DNA of 64,000 nucleotides from Symsagittifera roscoffensis (GCF_963678635.1 NC_087069.1:33317090-33381089), one strand, 5' to 3'; shown: positions 1 to 12,393, counted from the stretch's first letter. Notes: generated from the sequence alone by a model not told the origin. Translations and numbers: made by a program.

Positions 1-13
1 AAAATTTTATATC

Positions 14-2238
14 TGTAGAATTGGTGGATCTACTGTATTACATGCTATAGTAACCTGAGCGTAGGATTGGTAATTCATGATGAAAATGGTTGAAAATTGC
101 GAAATTTGATTTTAACGTAGACCGACTGTATGATCTTGTAGCAATGAAATTCAGTGATAGATAAGCTTAGTTTGAGAGCAAACAATCGTAATCGGACTCT
201 GCACCTTGAATTTGACCTCTAGGGCAAAGAATTGGAAAAGCGCGCAAAATCTGGAAACCTCCCCAGATTGGGAACCACTGGTCCGATCGTTATGAAAACT
301 GGTGAGTGACTAATAGAGATGATTTTAACCGGGCATGCCAATTTCCAGAATTTTGGGACCCCTGGGGGGCGAGTGATAACGATTTCCGAAAATTCAATTA
401 GCACTTTTTGTAAACCGGTAAATAATGGTCAGAATGCAATATGTTGTAGCCCTAGGCGAGGGAAGTTCACCACCGGGATTTTGAACGCATCCGGTTATTA
501 CTTCCGGTTTTACGCCCTATGTAAACAATACCCACTTTTCGTTATTTCTTGACCCCTGACAATGCTAGGAGGCTGAAACTTGGGGGGACGGTAGGTTGGG
601 GGAAGACCTATAATGTCTTAATGTTTGGACCCAATCCGGTGACTACATCGGAAGCTATTAGCACTTGAAAATTGAATTAGGCTATTAACACCTGATAGTG
701 ATAATTGACTTGTGATTTTAATGCACCAATGTGCAGGGGGGGGCGCAACCCAGTAGGGGACCCCTTGTGATCCAATCCTCTCCCGGAACTTCCTATGGGG
801 TGAAAATGGCAATTTTAGGGAAAAGTGTTAATTGACCCGAATTTTTCGAAAAAATGGGAAGGGATGGTCCGATATGAATGAAACTTAGTGGGAATGATCT
901 TCCATCGAAAATAAGACGTTTGGACGTGATTGACCTCATTTGACCTCGATGACCTCTAAGAGGTCATTTGGCATTTTGACCCCCAGACCCCCGGAACCCC
1001 CTGAAAAGCGATAAAATAGCATTGTAAGGACCCGTAAGGGGTACCTACCCACATTGGGAGGTAAAGTGAGGACCCTAAATTGAGAATTTTTAGTTTTGAA
1101 CTTTGTACCCGAGCGAAAGTGATTTTCTGTAATTAGCAAACATTGGGGTCAGCTTAACCCACTCCACTTGGACTTTCGATAAGAACGACAAACAAGTAAA
1201 AATGCAACCCCGGACAAAAATTGGGAACATCTATGAGGGGAAATAGGATTTTTATGAACAGTCTTAGCATATTAAATAAAATCTTGTGGTGTTTTTTTGG
1301 ATCAAAACGGACACGGGGAAGGGAATTACCCGGCGCTTGGGCTTAGGGGAATAAAAGTAGAAATGACCAAAAATGGAAACTTTTCAAGTATCATGGAAGT
1401 TAAATTCCCGGTTGTGTGAGAACTACCTAATTCATAGGAAAGGGAAAAAGTTAGGAAGAAATAAAATAAAGTCATGCAAGGGGTCATTTGTCAAATACGA
1501 TTGGGAGCTGATTTTGTAGTTGAAACAATGTTTGCTCAGTATGTCCTGATTAACTAAGTGCCACCCCGATGTTTGATTAAAGCTGACCTAATGGTTGATT
1601 CAGCTGATAAGTCCTGAGTAGCAGCTAGTTAAGTGAATGTTAGTAGGGATAGGGAACGGAACGCCTCTGACCGAACCGAAAGTAAGTAAAGATAACGATA
1701 CGCGATCAAGGTACAACCACCGAACTGAACAGAACAAGAGTGAAACCTATAGAATTCAGACGGGTCCTGAGAGTGACTCGTGAAGTTTTTAATTCGAGTT
1801 ATTGACGCGAGATTTTTAGTGAAGCTTTGTGAAGCAAAGTTGAAGAGTTGTTTAGAATTGTTTGTAAAGTGAACTGCAAGAGGCAGCTTTCTGGAACTTA
1901 TCGCATAGTAAATTCATTGATACTAAATAAATTGTTTTCAGGCCACTAAGCGGTCCTTATACTCGACAAGTTATGTTTTTATTTCTTAATTCAATTACTA
2001 TCCAGGTTCTTGCGATTCTTTCCGAGGAAGAGAACAGAAGAGATCAATCGAGCAAAGGGGGCGCAACCCAGTGTAGTACATCGATCGACCACCAAATTCA
2101 ACCTTTCAACCGAGGGGATTCTCGCCAAATACCGGATCACAGCTCATCCCTTGCTGGTTCTGGTTTTAGGGAATGAACTTAGCGGACAATATAGAGAGGA
2201 TATATTGGGTCTAAACAGTCAACTTCCCCAAGACGACA
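14..2238 (+). repeat. 5' LTR
   Basis: Direct repeat of 4642-6546, beginning TGT and ending ACGACA. It is about 2.2 kb, long for a Gypsy LTR. Several A/T-rich possible polyadenylation signals lie near 1925-1935. It holds about 344 bp (roughly 1428-1771) that the 3' LTR lacks. Small open frames inside it have no recognisable domain. Confidence 0.85.
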
Positions 2239-2239
2239 T

Positions 2240-2257
2240 TGGCGCTCCTAGGTGGGC
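2240..2257 (+). other. Putative primer binding site of the LTR element
   Basis: One base after the 5' LTR a TGG-initiated 18-mer (TGGCGCTCCTAGGTGGGC) is placed as a minus-strand primer binding site would be, complementary to a tRNA 3' end finishing in CCA. The tRNA was not identified. Confidence 0.5.
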
Positions 2258-2320
2258 ATTCTGTGGACTACAGTTGCGTGAAACGATACGTTTGATCAAC
2301 TGTTAGACGATACGATTGCA

Positions 2321-3085
2321 ATGGCGATGAACGACGAAGATCGCCAACTGATGGCAGAGGCTGCGGTGGCGGCAGCAAACGCCCTCGACCGACAGCAAGG
2401 TGTGTTCGGCTTCGGGACGATACGTCCGGACCGGTTTCCGTCCAGCAGCTAGCAGAACTGGGCGGACTGGAGGAAGCACTTTGCATGGGTGGCCGATGCG
2501 AACCGGTGGAACGACGAGCAAACCCGGATGGTCCTGCCAACTTGCCTGACGGTTTGGGCACTCGACGAGTTCACCAGCATGCCAGCCCACTTCCGCGAAG
2601 AAATAGAGGGATTCGAACCACCAACTTTGGTAGCGATGTTGGCTGAGCTCGATCACAGCATGATGCCGTTTCAGACACAAGCTGGGGCCCGAGCAGAGTT
2701 CAAGAACTTGATGCAGAGTGAAAAAGAAGGCCTCAGGGAGTTTTCCCGTCGAGTCAGATCCCTCGGCGATGTTGCGTATGGTAATGTTGGGGCTCAGGCG
2801 AGGGACGCGATGAATCGTGAGCAGTTCATCGATGTACTTTTCGACGTCGAGCTACAAGACCAACTATTGCGAGAAGAACTTGGGAACTTGGCACTAGCGG
2901 TCGCTCGCGCACAGGCACTAGTGAACAAATCATCAAGGGCCAGGAACAGAAAGAGACTGCATCTTGCACGCGTGGCGGAGGGCATTCCCGAGCCAACGTT
3001 TGAACCCAGTGTGGGGAGCGGGCCGAGTGGGCGAGCTCGGGTCGTCAACCATTTGGTACAGACCCAAGGATCGACCGATTGGTGA
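2321..3085 (+). pseudogene. gag: Gag polyprotein remnant of the LTR element
   Basis: An ATG at 2321 opens a frame broken by an in-frame TAG at 2450-2452 and continuing to a stop at 3083-3085. The part from 2489 gives 198 residues rich in Arg, Glu and Ala, with a retrotransposon-type capsid pattern (REFSRRVRSLGD) and a following amphipathic helical stretch. The protein would form the particle that packages element RNA. The internal stop and the loss of frame with the downstream zinc knuckle mark it as inactive. Family assignment rests on residue pattern and on the knuckle and protease that follow. Confidence 0.7.
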
Positions 3086-3128
3086 GTGCTCAGGGTGACC
3101 TCTTGACGCAGATGCAGAATGGGGAAGG

Positions 3129-3879
3129 GCTAATTGTTTCTCTTGTGGGCAACCCGGACACTTCGCGAAGCAGTGCCCCCAGAAAACTTCGGATTCTTTA
3201 AACTACCAAGGACCGGGACAAGAGAGGCATTCCAGGGAGGGTTTATACCGGCCGAATTTAAGAGACAACAACAGAAAAACCGGGGTCCTCCGAACAGTGA
3301 CGTTCCCCTGCCAGATCCCAAACCCCAGAAGCCCCATCCTACCGTGAGATGGAACGATGGCCCTACCGCGACTGAACAAGTACAGTCCTTGTTCCATCAG
3401 ACAAGCCCCAGCGAAGTTTGTTACGTGTGTGTTAGGTGCCCGAAGCAACTTTCGGACTTATAGCAGAAGCCAGCGTGGGGGGACCAGTGTAAAAGCTTTG
3501 GTGGATACTGGAGCCACGATCAACCTCATCCGCAGTGTAACTTACGATGGATTGAGGGAGCACCCAAGCCTGAAACCCTACTACGGTTCCCTACAGACCG
3601 CAGATGGACGTCATGTGGCCGTAGATGGTTGGAATACAATGAAGTTGAAACTCGGGTCAATCGATGACGACATAGAATGACATAGAAGCCTTGGTAGTCC
3701 CAGAATTAAAAGCCGAGATGATTATAGGATTGCGATCCCTGAAGCAATTCCAGTGCTCCTTGGACTTTCATTGTGACAACTTGTGGACCGGACCGCAAAG
3801 AGGGGTCGATTGTTCCTTTGCATTACGAACTCTTGACAATCTCTTCGTCCCAACCGGAGGCGACCCAGGGTGTGGATGA
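3129..3879 (+). pseudogene. pro: Zinc knuckle and retroviral-type aspartic protease remnant
   Basis: A CX2CX4HX4C knuckle is encoded at about 3135-3176. It lies in the same frame as an aspartic protease segment starting near 3357, with a stop between them near 3342. The protease active site LVDTGA is at about 3498-3515. The frame ends at 3680, where a 10-bp tandem duplication (about 3669-3688) shifts the rest of the domain (an IIGLRSLKQF-like segment from 3691) into another frame. Protease would mature Gag-Pol. No RT follows: after a short degenerate linker to about 4170 the element runs out. Several independent lesions show it is dead. Confidence 0.7.
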
Positions 3880-4641
3880 CCCACAAGGACTTCTATCATC
3901 CCCAGAGCCACCCGATACAAACTCAGCAGTTCAGCGGACGTCTGGCAACCCAGCCAATCCCCGATAGACTCAGAGGAGAGCGGTCACGAGTACGATGAAG
4001 ACCACGCACAACGTTTGGGCGACTAGCGAGAACGGGTCGATCGATCTACAAGTGCAAGCGAAGTGCCACTTGGACGAGGACATCGAGAAGATTTTGGAAA
4101 TAGCGGCACCGGGAATGACAGGGACCGAGAGAGACAGGCTTGTTGACCTTGTGTGCTTTAAACGATGACCGAGAGGTCGGTGAACTAGTACAGGGTTCAG
4201 TTCAGTTCAGTGAATAAAACTGAAAACTTTTTCTCCCTCTCTCACGTTCTAATCTCATTTGCGATGTTTATAAGTGCTTTAGAAACATCTCCACCAGTAG
4301 GACGGACAGAAACTCAGTGAAAATCTTGGTAGTATGATTTATTGTTTCGATAGAAGGGTGGAAATATTTCACAACGCGTTTAAAAATCTTTCTTAGACTC
4401 TTAGTTGCTTCACTTAGTTGCAAATTGATTATGTAAGAGTCTATGGAAACTGAAGCTTGTGGTTCGCTGCGTCGCAACACATAAACGATGGTGCATATAT
4501 TGTGTCGAAAACTGGAGAGTAGTACAAGGCGGTGTAGTATAGCAGAAAAAAAACGAAAGTCTAGTTTAGAAAAAAAAATTGGTGTTAAAAGGGATTAGAT
4601 ATTAGACAGAGAGTCGAGGTTGAGGTGTTAGATTGGTTATT
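3880..4641. other. Non-coding 3' interior of the LTR element
   Basis: From about 4000 to 4170 there is a broken frame resembling the protease-to-RT linker. The rest up to the 3' LTR has no open frame with recognisable content. The place of RT, RNase H and integrase is simply missing. A clean polypurine tract next to the 3' LTR is not obvious. Confidence 0.5.
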
Positions 4642-6546
4642 TGTCTTTGGTGATTCTACTGTATTAAATGCTATAGTAACCTGAGCGTAGGATTGGTAAT
4701 TCATGATGAAAACGATAGAAAATTGCGAAACTTGATTTTAACGTAGACCGACTGTATGATCTTGTAGAAATGAAATTCAGTGATAGATAAGCCTAGTTTG
4801 AGAGCAAACAATCTTAATCGGACTCTGCACCTTGAATCTGACCTCTAGGGCGAAGAATTGGAAAAGCGCGCATAATCTGGAACCCCTTCCCCTCGGATTG
4901 GGAACAACTTGTCCGATTGTTATGAAAATTGGAGGGTGACTAATAGAGATGATTTTAGCCGGGCATGCCAATTTCCAGACCCTGGGATCACTGGGGGGCG
5001 AGTGATAATGGTTTCCGAAAATGCAATTAGCACTTTTTGTAAACCGGTAAATAATGGTCAGAATGACTTCATATTGCAAGATGTTGTAGCCCTAGGCGAG
5101 GGAAGTTGAAGTTCACCACCGGGATTTTGAACGCAGCCCGTTATTAACTCCGGTTTTACGCCCTATGTAAACAAAACCCACTTTTCGTTATTTCTCAACG
5201 CCTGATAATGCTAGGAGGCTGAAACTTGGGGGGATGGTAGGTTGGGAGAAGAACTATAATGTATCAATGTTTGGACTCAATCCGGCTGCTACGTCGGAAG
5301 CTATTAGCACTTGAAAATTGAATTAGGCTATTAACACCTAATAGTGATAATTGACTTGTGGTTTTAAAGCACCAATGTGAAGGGAGGGGGACAACCCAGT
5401 AGGGGACACCTTGTGACTCATTCCTCTTCCGGAACTTCCTATGGGGTGAAAATGGCAACTTTAGGGAACAGTGTTAATTGACCCGAATTTTTCGAAAATA
5501 TGGGAAGGGATGGTCCGATTTGAATATAATTTACTGGGAATGATCTTCCATCGAAAATAAGACCTTTGGACGTGTTTGACCTCATTTGACCTCGGATGAC
5601 CTCTAAGAGGTCATTTGGCATTTTGACCCCAAGACCCCCGGAACCCCCTGAAAAGCAAAAAAGTAGCATTGTAAGGACCCGTAAGGGGTACCTACCCACC
5701 TTGGGAGGTAAGGGGAGGCCCCTAAATCGAGAATTTTTAGTTTTGACGTTTGTACCCGAGCGAAAGTGATTTTCTGTAATTAGCAAAAATTGGGGTCATT
5801 TTAACCCACTTCACTTGGACTTTCGATAAGAACGACAAACAAGTAAAAATGCAGCCCCGGACAAAAATTGGGAATATCTATGGGGCGAAATGGGAAATTT
5901 GGGATGAAGATTTTATGAACAGCCCTAGCATATTAAAGAAATTCTTGTGGTGTTTTTTCGGATCAAAACGGACACGGTGAAGGGATTTACCCAAGTTTGA
6001 GTTCAGGGGAATAAAATTAAAAATGACCAAAAATGGAAACTTTTCAAGTATCACGGAAGTTAAATTCCCGGTTGTGTGAGAACTACCCAGTGATTCGTGA
6101 AATTTTTAAAGTGAGTTCTCGACGCGAGATTTTAGTGAAGCTTTGTAAAGCAAAGTTGAAGAGCTGTTTAGAATTGTTTGTAAAGTGAACTGCAAGAGGC
6201 AGCATTCTGGAACTTATCGCAGAATAAATTCGTTGATAATTAATAAATTGTATTTAGGCCACGTAGCGTGCCTTATACTCGGCAATTTATATATTTATTT
6301 CTGAATTCAATTACTATCCAGTTTCTTGCGATTCTTTCCGAGGAAGAGAACAGTCCAGAGCAATCGAGCAAAGGGGGCTCAACCCAGTGTAGTACATCGA
6401 TCGACCACCAAATTCAACTTTTCAACCGAAGGTACTTTCGCCAAATACCGGATCACATCTCACCCCTTGCTGGTTCTGGAATTAAGGAAAGGGACAATAT
6501 AGAGGGGATATATTGGGTCTAAACAGTCAAATTTTCCAAGACGACA
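4642..6546 (+). repeat. 3' LTR
   Basis: Second copy of the long terminal repeat, TGT...ACA, immediately followed by the ATATC duplication at 6547-6551. It is about 320 bp shorter than the 5' LTR, mostly through one block missing between about 6087 and 6088, and carries many scattered substitutions. Confidence 0.85.
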
Positions 6547-6551
6547 ATATC

Positions 6552-7837
6552 TATGCATAATGAATTTAAAGTAATCCGCATGTTAGTAGAAGTCGCTTTT
6601 TGAGTCAAATCCTCATTTTGATTAGATAAAAATTCATTTGTTTTCAAGTAGAGTTTGGAGAAAAAAATTAACGAGTTTTTATTTAGCAATGAAAAATTAT
6701 AAGTTTTGCCATTGATCATCCGGTTCTTTTTCTTTTCCCTCACCTGCAAATTTTTAAAACCTAATTTACTGATCACATTGTTCGATTGTAATGAAAATTA
6801 ATGAAGACTAATTAGGCCATAAAAATATTTGGTATTCATAACCATTCTTGTAGAACCAATCGCTACACCATAAAGTTATGCTCGGAAGGGGGGCGCAAGA
6901 AGCAGAACGTGCTGACCACACTGACAGAAGAAAAATTTTAAAAAGCAATTAAAAATGATGAAGAAATTTCCTAAAACTTTTTTTCGTTGAATAAAGTTTC
7001 TTTTTTTTACTTGATTTTATTTATAGGCTAATTAATCCGGTGAAAAATTCAATAATAAAGTGCTAAGATAAATTAAAGTTTTGATAAAATTTAAGTAAAG
7101 TTAATTTTAGATAACGGCACCTCTTTTTGTTATTATTTATCTAATTCAACAGGATAAACAAAAAACCTCAATTATTTTTTACTCAACACTTAGATACTTT
7201 GTTTCGGAATCTGAATCCCAACTTGAAATGCTTAAATATGATATCAATTTGAGCCCCTTCGAGCTTTTATTTTGTATAGGCAAAACCGGGGAGAGAAAGA
7301 CATCTTCATCCCTTTATACACCACTGGTTCAGACCGAAACAAACCAATTCAAGCAAAACAAAAAATTTGGTTTGAAAAAACTGTATATCAATGCAAATCA
7401 TTTTCTTTGCCATCTTCTCCCAAACTCAGAAAACTTGAGGTTTACTTTTTCGCCAACCTTCAGCGTAACAATTTCGGTTGAATCGTGCGTATATACTAGT
7501 TGTTTTCAATGTTTTTAAATGTAGCAAAAAAAAACTATAGCCCGACGCAAGCAAAAACAAAGAGTTCATTTTATCATCAATCGAATTGTCTTAAGTTTTC
7601 AATTTTTGCCTTAACTGCTGAAAACTTGGAACTAAGCTATTAATTTTATGAACATTACCAATTTTTTAGTTCTGCTATTGGTTCTCAAATTTTAATTTTC
7701 ATACTTAACCTTCTTTTTTGCTGGTGAATAGGTCATTTTTTTTTGTTTGTAAAAAAACTAGCCTTGCACCAGACATAAAAATTTGCATTAATTACTATAA
7801 AATTAGTACTACGCGTATATTGAACTAGTACATTGGT
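6552..7837. other. AT-rich intergenic DNA left of the histone array
   Basis: I see no coding region, RNA gene or repeat. Short open frames (for example 7228-7518) are AT-rich, low in complexity and have no domain. This is the junction between unique flanking DNA and the edge of the histone array. Confidence 0.6.
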
Positions 7838-7853
7838 GGCCTTTAAAAAGGCC
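7838..7853 (-). terminator. Histone 3' stem-loop of the H2A pseudogene
   Basis: In the minus-strand sense the sequence is GGCCTTTTTAAAGGCC: a 6-bp stem and 4-base loop, unchanged although the gene in front of it is dead. Confidence 0.85.
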
Positions 7854-7876
7854 GGTTTGGCGTTGAAGCTTGAAAG

Positions 7877-8304
7877 CTAGCATTTGGTTGAGGTAGAAGG
7901 TCTTTGCTTCATGTCAGACTTGGGCTGAGACGAAGACTGCTTCTTGGCTAGGAGCACAGCCTGGATGTTTGGCACCACACCACCCTGAGCAATGGTCACT
8001 CCGTGGAGCAGCTTGTTCAACTCTTCGTCGTTCCTGATGGCCAACTGCAAGTGTCTGGGTATGATCCTGGACTTCTTGTTGTCTTTAGCAGCAATGCCAG
8101 CCAGCTCAAGGATCACAGCAGTCACGTACTCGAGCACAGCAGCAAGTCAGACCGGGGCTCCAGCACCAACTTGCTCAGCGTAGTTACCCTTGCGGATGAA
8201 TCGATGGATTCTTCCATTAGGGAACTGCAGCCAGCTCGGCTTGATCGGGTCTTGGCCTTGGCTCCAACTTTGCCGCTCTCCGATTTTCCTCCTTTGCCTA
8301 ACAT
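7877..8304 (-). pseudogene. Histone H2A pseudogene (array-edge unit 1)
   Basis: It aligns along its length with the intact H2A at 11723-12124 but carries three disabling changes. A 1-bp deletion after codon 25 shifts the frame, Tyr53 has become TGA, and the normal stop has become CAA so the last frame runs on to a TAG at 7877. The ATG at 8302-8304 and the 3' stem-loop (7838-7853) survive. The downstream AGTTCT element has degraded to AGTTCA. This is the outermost copy of the array. Confidence 0.93.
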
Positions 8305-8536
8305 CAAGTTGTAGTTGTAGCTGTTGTGGTAGAAGCTGTAGATTGACGATTGACTTTACCCGCAATTTGGCTACCTGTCTTAAGGTAGCATGTTCAAATC
8401 GACCACCAAGATGGGAGAGCCAATCAGAATCGAGCTAGCGTTTTAAGTTAGTTTAGACACGCTGAAAGCTCTAGACTAACTAGCTGAACTAGTTTGAGCT
8501 CTAGCAGAGCTGGACCTAAGATTTGAGATAGTTGGT

Positions 8537-8552
8537 GGCCTTTAAAAAGGCC
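8537..8552 (-). terminator. Histone 3' stem-loop of the degenerate H4
   Basis: Intact 16-nt stem-loop. The element normally found 12 nt after it (AGTTCT) reads AAATCT here, so the 3' processing signal is probably weakened. Confidence 0.85.
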
Positions 8553-8594
8553 GGTTTGGTGCTGCAGCTAGGAGAGCAGCTGGTTAGAAGTTTC

Positions 8595-8906
8595 TTAAGC
8601 ACCGAATCTGTACAAGGTCTTGCCTTGTCTCTTGAGGGCGTAGACGATGTCCATGGCTTCAACGTTCTTCCTCTTGGCGTGCTCGGTGTAGGTTACAGCA
8701 TCCCTGATCACGCTCTCCAAAATGTTTTTGAGCACTCCTCGGGTCTCTTCGTAGATCAGTCCATTGATACGCTTGACACCTCCTCGTAAAGCAAGACGTC
8801 TGATGGCTGGCTTGGTGATTTCTTGGATGTTATCTCTTAAGATCTTTCGCTGCCTCTTTGCTCCTCCTTTTCCAAGTCCTTTTCCTCCCTTTCCTCGTCC
8901 AGACAC
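8595..8906 (-). pseudogene. Degenerate histone H4 (array-edge unit 1), start codon lost
   Basis: The frame is open over the full 103 codons, but the initiator ATG is GTG (8904-8906). Substitutions hit sites nearly invariant in H4, including H18Q, G28E, R39L, S47N, T80N, V82E, G99R and G102A, relative to the other copies in this array. Relaxed constraint plus the missing start make a pseudogene likely. A minor translated variant from GTG cannot be excluded. Confidence 0.85.
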
Positions 8907-9098
8907 GGTTGTTGCAGTTGTAGTTGTTGTAAAATTTGAAATAGAAGTTGGGTTCCGGATTGGCAAAAATCGCTAGGTACCTATCATTTTTCGACCGACT
9001 TCTCTGCTCTCTCATTGGCCCTCATACCAACAGCCAATGCGAGAGCTGATAAGAAGCAGAGCTCAACCGGAACGAAAATTATTTCACGTATAAAAAAG

Positions 9099-9790
9099 TT
9101 AGGCACATAAAGGAGCAATTGATTTTTTATGAGCTCCCACAAGACCTTCTAACACAAACTGGTCAGTCCAGAGAGCTTATCTGAGCTATGCTTTATAAAT
9201 CAAGCTCATTGAAGCTCGCTTGAGCTCTCTGAGATAGCTTGCCGAGCTCTGAGAGCTCGAACTTAAAAATAATTAGGCTACGTACGGGAGCAATTGAAAA
9301 AAGTTTGAGCTCACACAAGGAGTACCAACTCAAACTGGGCAGTCCACAGAGCTTATTCGAGCTCTGTGATTAAAATCAAGCTCGTAGAAGCTCGCTTGAG
9401 CTCTCTGAGATAGCTTGCCGAGATCTGGGAGCTCGAACTTAAAAATAGTTAGGCTACGTACAGGAGCAATTGAAAAAATTTTGAGCTCACACAAGTTGTA
9501 CTAGCTCAAACTGGTCAGTCCACAGGTTATTCGAGCTCTGTGATTTAGATCAAGCTCATACAAGCTTGCCTGAGCTCTATGAGGTAGCTTGTCGAGCTCT
9601 GAGAGCTCGAAGCTCAAAAAAGTTAGGCTACGTTCTGTAGCAATTGAACAGCTAGCTCGAGCTCAATTTCCAGCTGAGTCACCCCAATGAGGGGGAAGCA
9701 GAGCTCAACCTATACCAGCTTGAGCTTGCTCTGGTCGAAGTTAGCTTGAGCTAAGCTCACTGTGAAGAAATATAGAACTGATAGTTGGGT
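9099..9790. repeat. H3-H4 spacer with four ~175-bp subrepeats (unit 1)
   Basis: The box TTAGGC followed by an ACGTA-like stretch and AGCAATTG recurs at 9099, 9273, 9449 and 9623 (steps of 174, 176 and 174 bp). Each is followed by GAGCTC-rich sequence and a conserved block around CTGGTCAGTCCACAG. Unit 1 has one copy more than the other units. The period is close to a nucleosome repeat length; any role is unknown. Confidence 0.8.
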
Positions 9791-9836
9791 GGCCTTTAAA
9801 AAGGCCGGTTTGGTTGGTGTGGAGTACACCTAGAGC

Positions 9837-10973
<1,137 letters not shown>

Positions 10974-11032
10974 GGCCTTTAAAAAGGCCGGTTTGGTGTT
11001 GCTCAGAGCAACTAGTTGTAGAAGCTGATCGT

Positions 11033-11401
11033 CTACTTGGAGCTGGTGTACTTGGTGACGGCCTTGGTTCCCTCACTGACAGCATGCTTGGCCAGCTCTC
11101 CGGGCAACAGCAGTCTGACTGCGGTTTGGATCTCCCGGCTAGAGATGGTTGATCGCTTGTTGTAGTGGGCCAGTTTTGAAGCTTCACCGGCGATTCTCTC
11201 GAAGATGTCGTTCACGAAGCTGTTCATGATCGACATAGCCTTGGAGGAGATGCCGGTGTCAGGGTGGACCTGCTTCAGCACCTTGTAGATGTAGAGAGAG
11301 TAGGTCTCTCGCCTCTTCTTCTTCTTTTTCTTGTCTCCAGTGGGCTTCTTCTGGGCTTTGCCTGCCTTCTTGACTGCCTTTCCGCTGACTTTGGGTGCCA
11401 T
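11033..11401 (-). CDS. H2B: Histone H2B (unit 1)
   Basis: Encodes a 122-residue H2B, partner of H2A in the nucleosome dimer. A Lys-rich N-terminal tail (residues 1-30, with a run of six Lys followed by RRE) precedes a canonical animal histone fold ending [10 protein letters not shown], including the C-terminal Lys that is the usual ubiquitination site. No intron. Stem-loop at 10974-10989, then AGTTCT 12 nt on. Upstream are the 10-mer CGATTTGAAC (11472-11481 on the plus strand) and a CCAAT box (11502-11509). This unit belongs to the left subtype, whose leader has GATCGATCAAAA where the right subtype has the retrotransposon target AGAAGCAGCAAAA; it carries no insertion. Confidence 0.98.
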   Translation of the reverse strand: MAPKVSGKAVKKAGKAQKKPTGDKKKKKKRRETYSLYIYKVLKQVHPDTGISSKAMSIMNSFVNDIFERIAGEASKLAHYNKRSTISSREIQTAVRLLLPGELAKHAVSEGTKAVTKYTSSK

Positions 11402-11471
11402 TGTAGAGATGTAGTTGTAGTGGTGTTGAGTTGTGGATCGATCAAAAAGCCAACCTAACTTGAAAAATTGT

Positions 11472-11481
11472 GTTCAAATCG
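11472..11481 (-). promoter_or_regulatory. Shared promoter 10-mer CGATTTGAAC, H2B unit 1
   Basis: Reads CGATTTGAAC toward H2B, 71 bp before its ATG. The same 10-mer precedes every H2A and H2B gene and is a candidate TATA substitute. Confidence 0.5.
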
Positions 11482-11656
11482 AGCTCGAAGAATACTCAAT
11501 TCTGATTGGCTCTCAGCTGAAAGCTAAATAAAGCTTCAATTTTGGACTGCCAGTCCAGCTCGAGGCTAGCTAGTGTTGTTAGGCCCCCATAGTTTGCTCT
11601 GAGTAGCTTAGCTATGCCTGCTAAGCAGGATAAAAAGATAGAACTTTAAATTTGGT

Positions 11657-11672
11657 GGCCTTTAAAAAGGCC
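11657..11672 (-). terminator. Histone 3' stem-loop, H2A unit 2 (representative)
   Basis: GGCCTTTTTAAAGGCC in the mRNA sense: stem GGCCTT/AAGGCC, loop TTTA. CCAAACC precedes and ACCA follows. AGTTCTATC lies 11 nt after the stem. The same 16-mer ends all 44 histone copies here. Confidence 0.95.
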
Positions 11673-11722
11673 GGTTTGGTGTTGAAGCTTGAAAGCTAGC
11701 AACTGGTTGAGGTAGAAGCTCT

Positions 11723-12124
11723 TTACTTCTTGTCAGACTTGGGCTGAGACGAAGACTGCTTCTTGGGTAGGAGCACAGCCTGGATGTTTGGCAGCACACC
11801 GCCCTGAGCAATGGTCACTCCGTGGAGCAGCTTGTTCAACTCTTCGTCGTTCCTGATGGCCAACTGCAAGTGTCTGGGGATGATCCTGGACTTCTTGTTG
11901 TCTTTAGCAGCGTTGCCAGCCAGCTCAAGGATCTCAGCAGTCAAGTACTCGAGCACAGCAGCAAGGTAGACTGGGGCTCCAGCACCAACTCGCTCAGCGT
12001 AGTTGCCCTTGCGGATGAATCGGTGGATTCTTCCAACAGGGAACTGCAGTCCAGCTCGGCTTGATCGGGTCTTGGCCTTGGCTCCAACTTTGCCGCTCTT
12101 CGATTTTCCTCCTTTGCCTGACAT
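11723..12124 (-). CDS. H2A: Histone H2A (unit 2)
   Basis: Encodes a 133-residue H2A. The N-tail SGKGGK, the fold with [20 protein letters not shown] and the acidic-patch residues (NDEELNK) are present. The C-tail ([10 protein letters not shown]) is longer than a minimal H2A and has SQ but not the SQ(E/D)-aromatic end of H2A.X, so it is a canonical replication-dependent form. No intron. The stem-loop is at 11657-11672. Upstream are CGATTTGAAC (12212-12221) and CCAATCAG (12240-12247). This is the leftmost intact H2A. Units 2-11 encode an identical protein. Left-subtype copies have GCT where the right subtype has GCC at one Ala codon. Confidence 0.98.
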   Translation of the reverse strand: MSGKGGKSKSGKVGAKAKTRSSRAGLQFPVGRIHRFIRKGNYAERVGAGAPVYLAAVLEYLTAEILELAGNAAKDNKKSRIIPRHLQLAIRNDEELNKLLHGVTIAQGGVLPNIQAVLLPKKQSSSQPKSDKK

Positions 12125-12211
12125 CGTGTTGTAGTTGTAGCTGTTGTGGTAGAAGCTGTAGATTGACGATTGACTTTACCCGCAATTTGGCTCCCTGTCT
12201 TAGGGTAGTAA

Positions 12212-12221
12212 GTTCAAATCG
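12212..12221 (-). promoter_or_regulatory. Shared promoter 10-mer CGATTTGAAC, H2A unit 2
   Basis: Same 10-mer and orientation as in H2B promoters, 88 bp before the H2A ATG. An inverted CCAAT motif follows at 12240-12247. Confidence 0.5.
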
Positions 12222-12377
12222 ACCACCAAGATGGGAGAGCCAATCAGAATCGAGCTAGCATTTTAAGTTAATTTAGAGACGCTGAAAGCTCTACACTAAC
12301 TAGCTGAGCTTATTAGAGCTCTAGCAGAGCTTGTTAGAGCTCTAGCAGAGCTTGACTTAAGAACTGAGATAGTTGGT

Positions 12378-12393
12378 GGCCTTTAAAAAGGCC
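12378..12393 (-). terminator. Histone 3' stem-loop, H4 unit 2 (representative)
   Basis: Same 16-nt stem-loop 43 nt after the H4 stop; AGTTCT lies 12 nt downstream of the stem. Confidence 0.95.

Larger units (their letters stand above)
9..6551 (+). mobile_element. Decayed non-autonomous LTR retrotransposon with 5-bp target duplication
   Basis: Two long direct repeats (14-2238 and 4642-6546) start with TGT and end with ACA. They are flanked outside by the same pentamer ATATC (9-13 and 6547-6551), which reads as a target-site duplication. The 2.4-kb interior carries gag, a CCHC knuckle and an aspartic protease, all interrupted, and stops before any reverse transcriptase, RNase H or integrase. 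The gag/knuckle/protease order and the single CCHC suggest Ty3/Gypsy, but without RT this is not certain. The element lies outside the histone array on the plus strand. LTR divergence and indels indicate an old insertion. Confidence 0.85.

Noticed and set aside
2010-2306. Open frames inside the LTRs
   Set aside because: They lie in non-coding terminal repeats and are not kept in the other LTR.
7228-7518. 96-residue open frame left of the array
   Set aside because: AT-rich, low complexity, no recognisable domain or neighbours.
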